Source: CBDFGK01 sp965247075 (lineage in GTDB: Bacteria; Pseudomonadota; Gammaproteobacteria; Pseudomonadales; Halieaceae). From it: a stretch of DNA of 64,000 nt. Positions 61,172 through 64,000 of this stretch are shown here, in pieces. The first letter of the stretch is position 1. Each line of letters starts with the position of its first letter. The notes under the pieces were generated by a model. That model saw nothing but the letters and a program-made list of their open reading frames with translations, was not told where the DNA came from and did not search any database. The stretch is from positions 1,488,001 through 1,552,000 of the forward strand of contig CBDFGK010000003.1 of NCBI GenBank assembly GCA_965247075.1, written 5' to 3'. A program made the translations under genes and the position numbers.

Positions 61172-62629
61172 TCAGGCCGCCGCGGCAGTGCCAACTTCCA
61201 GGGGCTTTTGGGCGATCTTCCAGTAACCATAGATCACCGCGATTATCGGGCAGAGATAGTTGAAAAAGGTAAATGGCACATAGCTGAGTGTGGCAATACC
61301 AAGTGTGGCGGACATATAGGCCCCACAAGTATTCCAGGGTATCAGGGCCGAGGTCAACGTGGCAGAATCCTCCAGCGTCCGCGACAGGTTGAGCCGCGAC
61401 AGGCCGTGTTTCTCAAATTCATCGCGATACATGGTGCCCGGCAACGAGATGGCGATGAACTGATCGGCAGTAACCAGGTTGGTCGCTATACAGGTGCCGA
61501 CAGTCGTGGCGACCAGGGAACCGTTGGATTTAGCCCGCGCCAGTGCCGCGGTTACCAGGTAACGCAAAATACCGACTTTCTCCAGCGTTCCGCCGAAGGC
61601 CATGGCGCAGAGGATCAGTGAGACGGTGTTGAGCATGCTGACCATGCCGCCCTTAGATAGCAGCTCATCCATAAAGGGATTGGCGGTCTCTGAGCTAAAG
61701 CCGGCAAACAGGCTGGTCCAGACACCCCTGAACAGTTGCAGCGCGTACGGAATGGTCGCGCTTTCGCCGGCCAGCTTCAAAACAGCCTGTGGCTGAAACA
61801 GCAAGGCGAATGTCACACCGACCAGTGAGCTGATCAAAATGGCGGGCAGGGCCGGGGTGCGGCGCCAGGCGAGATACAACATGATGAACAGCGGAGCGAA
61901 CAGGTGTGGTCCCAAATTAAACTGCTCGCTCAGGCTGGCACGCAACCCCTCTATTTGCTCCGGGGGTGGTGCTGCACCGCCACCAATTATGGTAAATACC
62001 ACTAGGGCTATGACGAAGCTGGGAACCGTCGTCCACAACATGTGTCGAATATGGTCGAATAAATCTACGCCGGCGGTGGCCGCTGCCAGGTTGGTGGTGT
62101 CAGACAATGGTGACAGCTTGTCGCCGAAATAGGCCCCGGAGATAATGGCGCCTGCCGTTATGGCCGGAGACAGGTTGAAGCTGGTGGCGATGGCCATCAG
62201 GCCGATACCCATGGTGCCTGCCACGGTCCAGGAGGACCCGATACTGATGGCGATAACAGCGCACAGTAGTGCGGAGGCGGCGTAAAAAATGCTCGGCGAC
62301 AAAATCTGCACACCGTAGTAAATCAGGGCGGGAATAGTGCCTGCCAGGATCCATGCGCCGATCAGCATGCCCACCGACATGAGTATCATCATCGGGCCGA
62401 TACACATGCTGATCCCCTTGATCAGCCCGCGCTCTATCTCTACCCAGCGCATGTTTAGCTTGATACCGACCAGAGCCACCGCGCCGGCACTAAATAACAG
62501 AGCTATCTGGTTGGCGCCATAGGAGGAGTCGGCGCCAAATAGCAGCACTGAAAGTGCCAGTAAAGTTATCAACAGGAGAACCGGCGCAACAGCCAGCGCC
62601 GGCGTTAGTGGTTTGAGTTCTTTTGTCAC
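61172..62629 (-). CDS. NhaC-family Na+/H+ antiporter
   Basis: 485 residues from a GTG at 62629 with a GGAGTCG site; an upstream TTG at 62671 lacks one. About 12 membrane segments; GAIISGAYFGDKLSPLSDTTNLAAA and TCIATNLVTADQFIAISLPG are NhaC signature regions. It exchanges sodium for protons across the inner membrane, in keeping with a marine or saline habitat. Confidence 0.92.
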   Translation of the reverse strand: MTKELKPLTPALAVAPVLLLITLLALSVLLFGADSSYGANQIALLFSAGAVALVGIKLNMRWVEIERGLIKGISMCIGPMMILMSVGMLIGAWILAGTIPALIYYGVQILSPSIFYAASALLCAVIAISIGSSWTVAGTMGIGLMAIATSFNLSPAITAGAIISGAYFGDKLSPLSDTTNLAAATAGVDLFDHIRHMLWTTVPSFVIALVVFTIIGGGAAPPPEQIEGLRASLSEQFNLGPHLFAPLFIMLYLAWRRTPALPAILISSLVGVTFALLFQPQAVLKLAGESATIPYALQLFRGVWTSLFAGFSSETANPFMDELLSKGGMVSMLNTVSLILCAMAFGGTLEKVGILRYLVTAALARAKSNGSLVATTVGTCIATNLVTADQFIAISLPGTMYRDEFEKHGLSRLNLSRTLEDSATLTSALIPWNTCGAYMSATLGIATLSYVPFTFFNYLCPIIAVIYGYWKIAQKPLEVGTAAAA

Positions 62630-62764
62630 ACCGACTCCGAATTTATTGTTTGTGTTGGGAGGTGGATGCAAAAGCTTTGCGCATCCCGGCAGCCATAGTA
62701 CCGCTTCGGGCCTTCAAATACACTTTCAGCCTTTTCCAATACGAAATGAGTCAGCAATAGCCTG

Positions 62765-62895
62765 ATCCCCGTGCTCGAACAGCTGCCGGATCAGTTCCCG
62801 TTTGGTATTCCCGGTTGTCACGCCGACCACGGTTGCCAGTACATCAACCGGCATGTGGTCAAGCGGCTAAACAGCGCAAGGACGCTGAATATTAA
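62765..62895 (+). pseudogene. Integrase-core scrap (IS3/IS481-like)
   Basis: About 42 codons reading IPVLEQLPDQFPFGIPGCHA then DHGCQYINRHVV, matching the HxDNGxEyIN block of rve-type transposases with the catalytic Asp retained but the neighbouring Asn changed to His. No ends visible. The tail from about 62864 resembles, in antisense, the FGVLDLFSRF block of the IS91 remnant at 59230, so two elements may be joined here. Confidence 0.45.
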
Positions 62896-62902
62896 GCGCA
62901 CT

Positions 62903-63583
62903 TCAATCCTTCAAGGCATCCTTGATTTTGGCAATCTCCGCCAGCGCCTCTTCTTTCGAACTGACTACACCGGACGAGGCCGGCAGCGCCGCGGGTGCCT
63001 CTATCTTCAGCTTCTCACCGGCCATCACCCGGCCACACCAGTGGCGGTAGGCAGCGCGAAACAAGGGCCAGGTCTTTTGCTCGGGCTCACCGGCCAGCAT
63101 AAACCAGCCCGCATCTTTACCGGCCAGGTACACGGCGGGATGGCTCCAGGGCTGGGCCGATTTGGGGCTGCCGGCATTACAGGCCTCGATATAGGCGGCC
63201 CGCGCGGCGGGCAGGCCGTAGCTTTGCAGCGCCTCCTGGCAGCTTTCCAGCATACGATTCAGGGTCGGCAGGTATTCGCTGGTTTCTATGGCGTGCTTGG
63301 CGCCGCGCAGCACCTGGTCGGTGGGAAAGCTGAGCAGCGCTTCCAGCCACAGTTTTTTAACCTGGTTTACCTGCTCGCTATCGGGGTAGGCGGCGTAAAA
63401 CTGGTTGTGATAATTGAGTCGAAACAGCGTAAACACCTGGTTAATAGTGTCTATCTGCTCGGCGCTGGGACGGGCCGCGTGCGGTGCGCGTCGGCTAGTC
63501 CGCCCAGCTGCGGTCGTTGAGGTCGTCGGCGAGGCTGCGATCTCGCGAGCGACCTGTTCTATGAGTTCCTTGCTGTCTGCCAT
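62903..63583 (-). CDS. Replication protein P-like protein
   Basis: 226 residues. A central block QVFTLFRLNYHNQFYAAYPD followed by VKKLWLEALLSFPTDQVLRGAKHAIETSEYLPTLNRML resembles phage lambda-P-type helicase loaders found on some gammaproteobacterial chromosomes. The N-terminal ~40 residues are Ser/Thr/Ala-rich linker, and the C-terminus is acidic (SKEEALAEIAKIKDAL). The start overlaps the upstream DnaT-like frame by 89 bp. Role in DnaB loading is inferred. Confidence 0.7.
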   Translation of the reverse strand: MADSKELIEQVAREIAASPTTSTTAAGRTSRRAPHAARPSAEQIDTINQVFTLFRLNYHNQFYAAYPDSEQVNQVKKLWLEALLSFPTDQVLRGAKHAIETSEYLPTLNRMLESCQEALQSYGLPAARAAYIEACNAGSPKSAQPWSHPAVYLAGKDAGWFMLAGEPEQKTWPLFRAAYRHWCGRVMAGEKLKIEAPAALPASSGVVSSKEEALAEIAKIKDALKD

Positions 63584-64000
63584 AGGTGGTGATCTCGTTG
63601 CGTTTGGCCCAGTGGTATTTTACATGTTTCAGGAACTTGGAGTTCCAGGATTTATACAATTGATTGCTGTCTTTCCAGAACACCACAAATTCCGGCAACA
63701 GGTTCCGGGCAAATTGTGCGTCGATATGTGACATCTTGAGAATATCAAAAACATCGGCGGTGGGCTGCCAGTTGACAGCAATACGCGCCGGTTCGGTGTC
63801 GTGCACCAGCGCTGACTGCAAGCGCGCCCACTGCCGGCGCACATGCTGTATGAACTTGGAATTGAGCGCTTTTTCCCTGGGGTTGCGCTCGCGCCAGTAG
63901 AGCACAAATTCCGGCACGGCATCGTCGACAAAGGCGTGGTTGATCTCGGCCTTGTCGAGAATTTCCAGGGCATCGGCGCTGGGGTACCAGTTGCCGGTAA
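63495..64000 (-). CDS. Tandem DnaT-like domain protein, 5' end outside window
   Basis: The frame enters from beyond 64000 and stops at 63495. Two consecutive copies of a ~55-residue DnaT-type unit are visible: NWYPSADALEILDKAEI...VPEFVLYWRERN...NSKFIQHVRRQW and NWQPTADVFDILKMSHI...LPEFVVFWKDSN...NSKFLKHVKYHW. DnaT units bind single-stranded DNA and primosome partners. The last ~30 codons overlap the P-like gene. Pairing of a DnaT-like protein with a P-like loader points to replication-restart or helicase loading. Confidence 0.75.
   Translation of the reverse strand, partial: TGNWYPSADALEILDKAEINHAFVDDAVPEFVLYWRERNPREKALNSKFIQHVRRQWARLQSALVHDTEPARIAVNWQPTADVFDILKMSHIDAQFARNLLPEFVVFWKDSNQLYKSWNSKFLKHVKYHWAKRNEITTYGRQQGTHRTGRSRDRSLADDLNDRSWAD

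Noticed and set aside
1..64000. CRISPR arrays, tRNA or rRNA genes
   Set aside because: No regularly spaced direct repeats and no recognisable tRNA or rRNA sequence were found by reading both strands; short or divergent RNAs could be missed.

Overview
The window looks like chromosome from a heterotrophic gammaproteobacterium, probably in or near the Cellvibrionales. This is inferred from protein resemblance and gene order: liuABCDE with a liuR scrap, efp next to epmA, a fused Ada-AlkA, a NhaC antiporter, and a DnaT-like/replication P pair. Intact metabolic operons are embedded in a great deal of genomic rubble. At least six insertion-sequence families are present (IS4, IS256, IS66, IS91, IS21, IS630, plus ISL3-like and integrase scraps). 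More than a dozen host genes survive only as one end, or with a large internal deletion. This pattern suggests a genome in active erosion, as in a recently host-restricted lineage, but the lifestyle itself cannot be read from the sequence. No tRNA, rRNA or CRISPR array was recognised.

Region by region. 1-7.5 kb: an intact IS4 element with a 9-bp target duplication sits beside an hsdM start codon scrap. Around it are a two-gene membrane locus, a frameshifted DUF4156-type lipoprotein, a double HxlR-type regulator, remnants of tannase and MBOAT genes, and a methyltransferase. 7.5-10.2 kb: an IS66 element with a truncated tnpC, then an IS91 scrap and an F420-reductase-like scrap. 10.3-14.9 kb: a compact minus-strand operon encoding a small unknown protein, a LicC-like nucleotidyltransferase, a CobD-like PLP enzyme, LicD, a CDP-alcohol phosphotransferase and a histidine phosphatase. 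Together these could make, activate and attach a phospho-amino-alcohol or phosphonate head group. 14.9-16.1 kb: more rubble (IS91, GmrSD and pccB scraps). 16.1-23.6 kb: a GMP/IMP-type nucleotidase, a PLP decarboxylase, a methanethiol-oxidase module (mtoX and SCO divergent from mauG), cysQ, a YdcH-like protein and an MBL hydrolase.

23.6-40.6 kb: a complete glycogen operon in the order glk-glgB-glgX-glgP-glgC-pgm-glgA-(IS remnants)-malQ. It is flanked by fossils of a starch/maltodextrin locus: a pullulanase tail with its terminator, a LacI-family regulator lacking its middle, and a TonB receptor with internal deletion. A perfect 14-bp palindrome just before glk may be the old regulator's operator. 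41.9-48.2 kb: alkylation repair (ogt, ada-alkA), an MFS transporter with an aldo/keto reductase, a CPA2 antiporter and a small membrane protein. 48.2-54.9 kb: leucine/isovalerate catabolism (liuABCDE) with its MerR-type regulator reduced to a C-terminal scrap, apparently replaced by a ParD/ParE insertion that is itself broken.

55.1-59.4 kb: a more AT-rich patch with an intact IS630, toxin-antitoxin scraps, a small membrane protein, an AAA ATPase with an altered Walker A motif, and IS91 debris. 59.4-64.0 kb: efp-epmA, a thioesterase gutted by deletion, a NhaC antiporter, and a replication-protein-P-like gene overlapping a tandem DnaT-like gene that runs off the window end.
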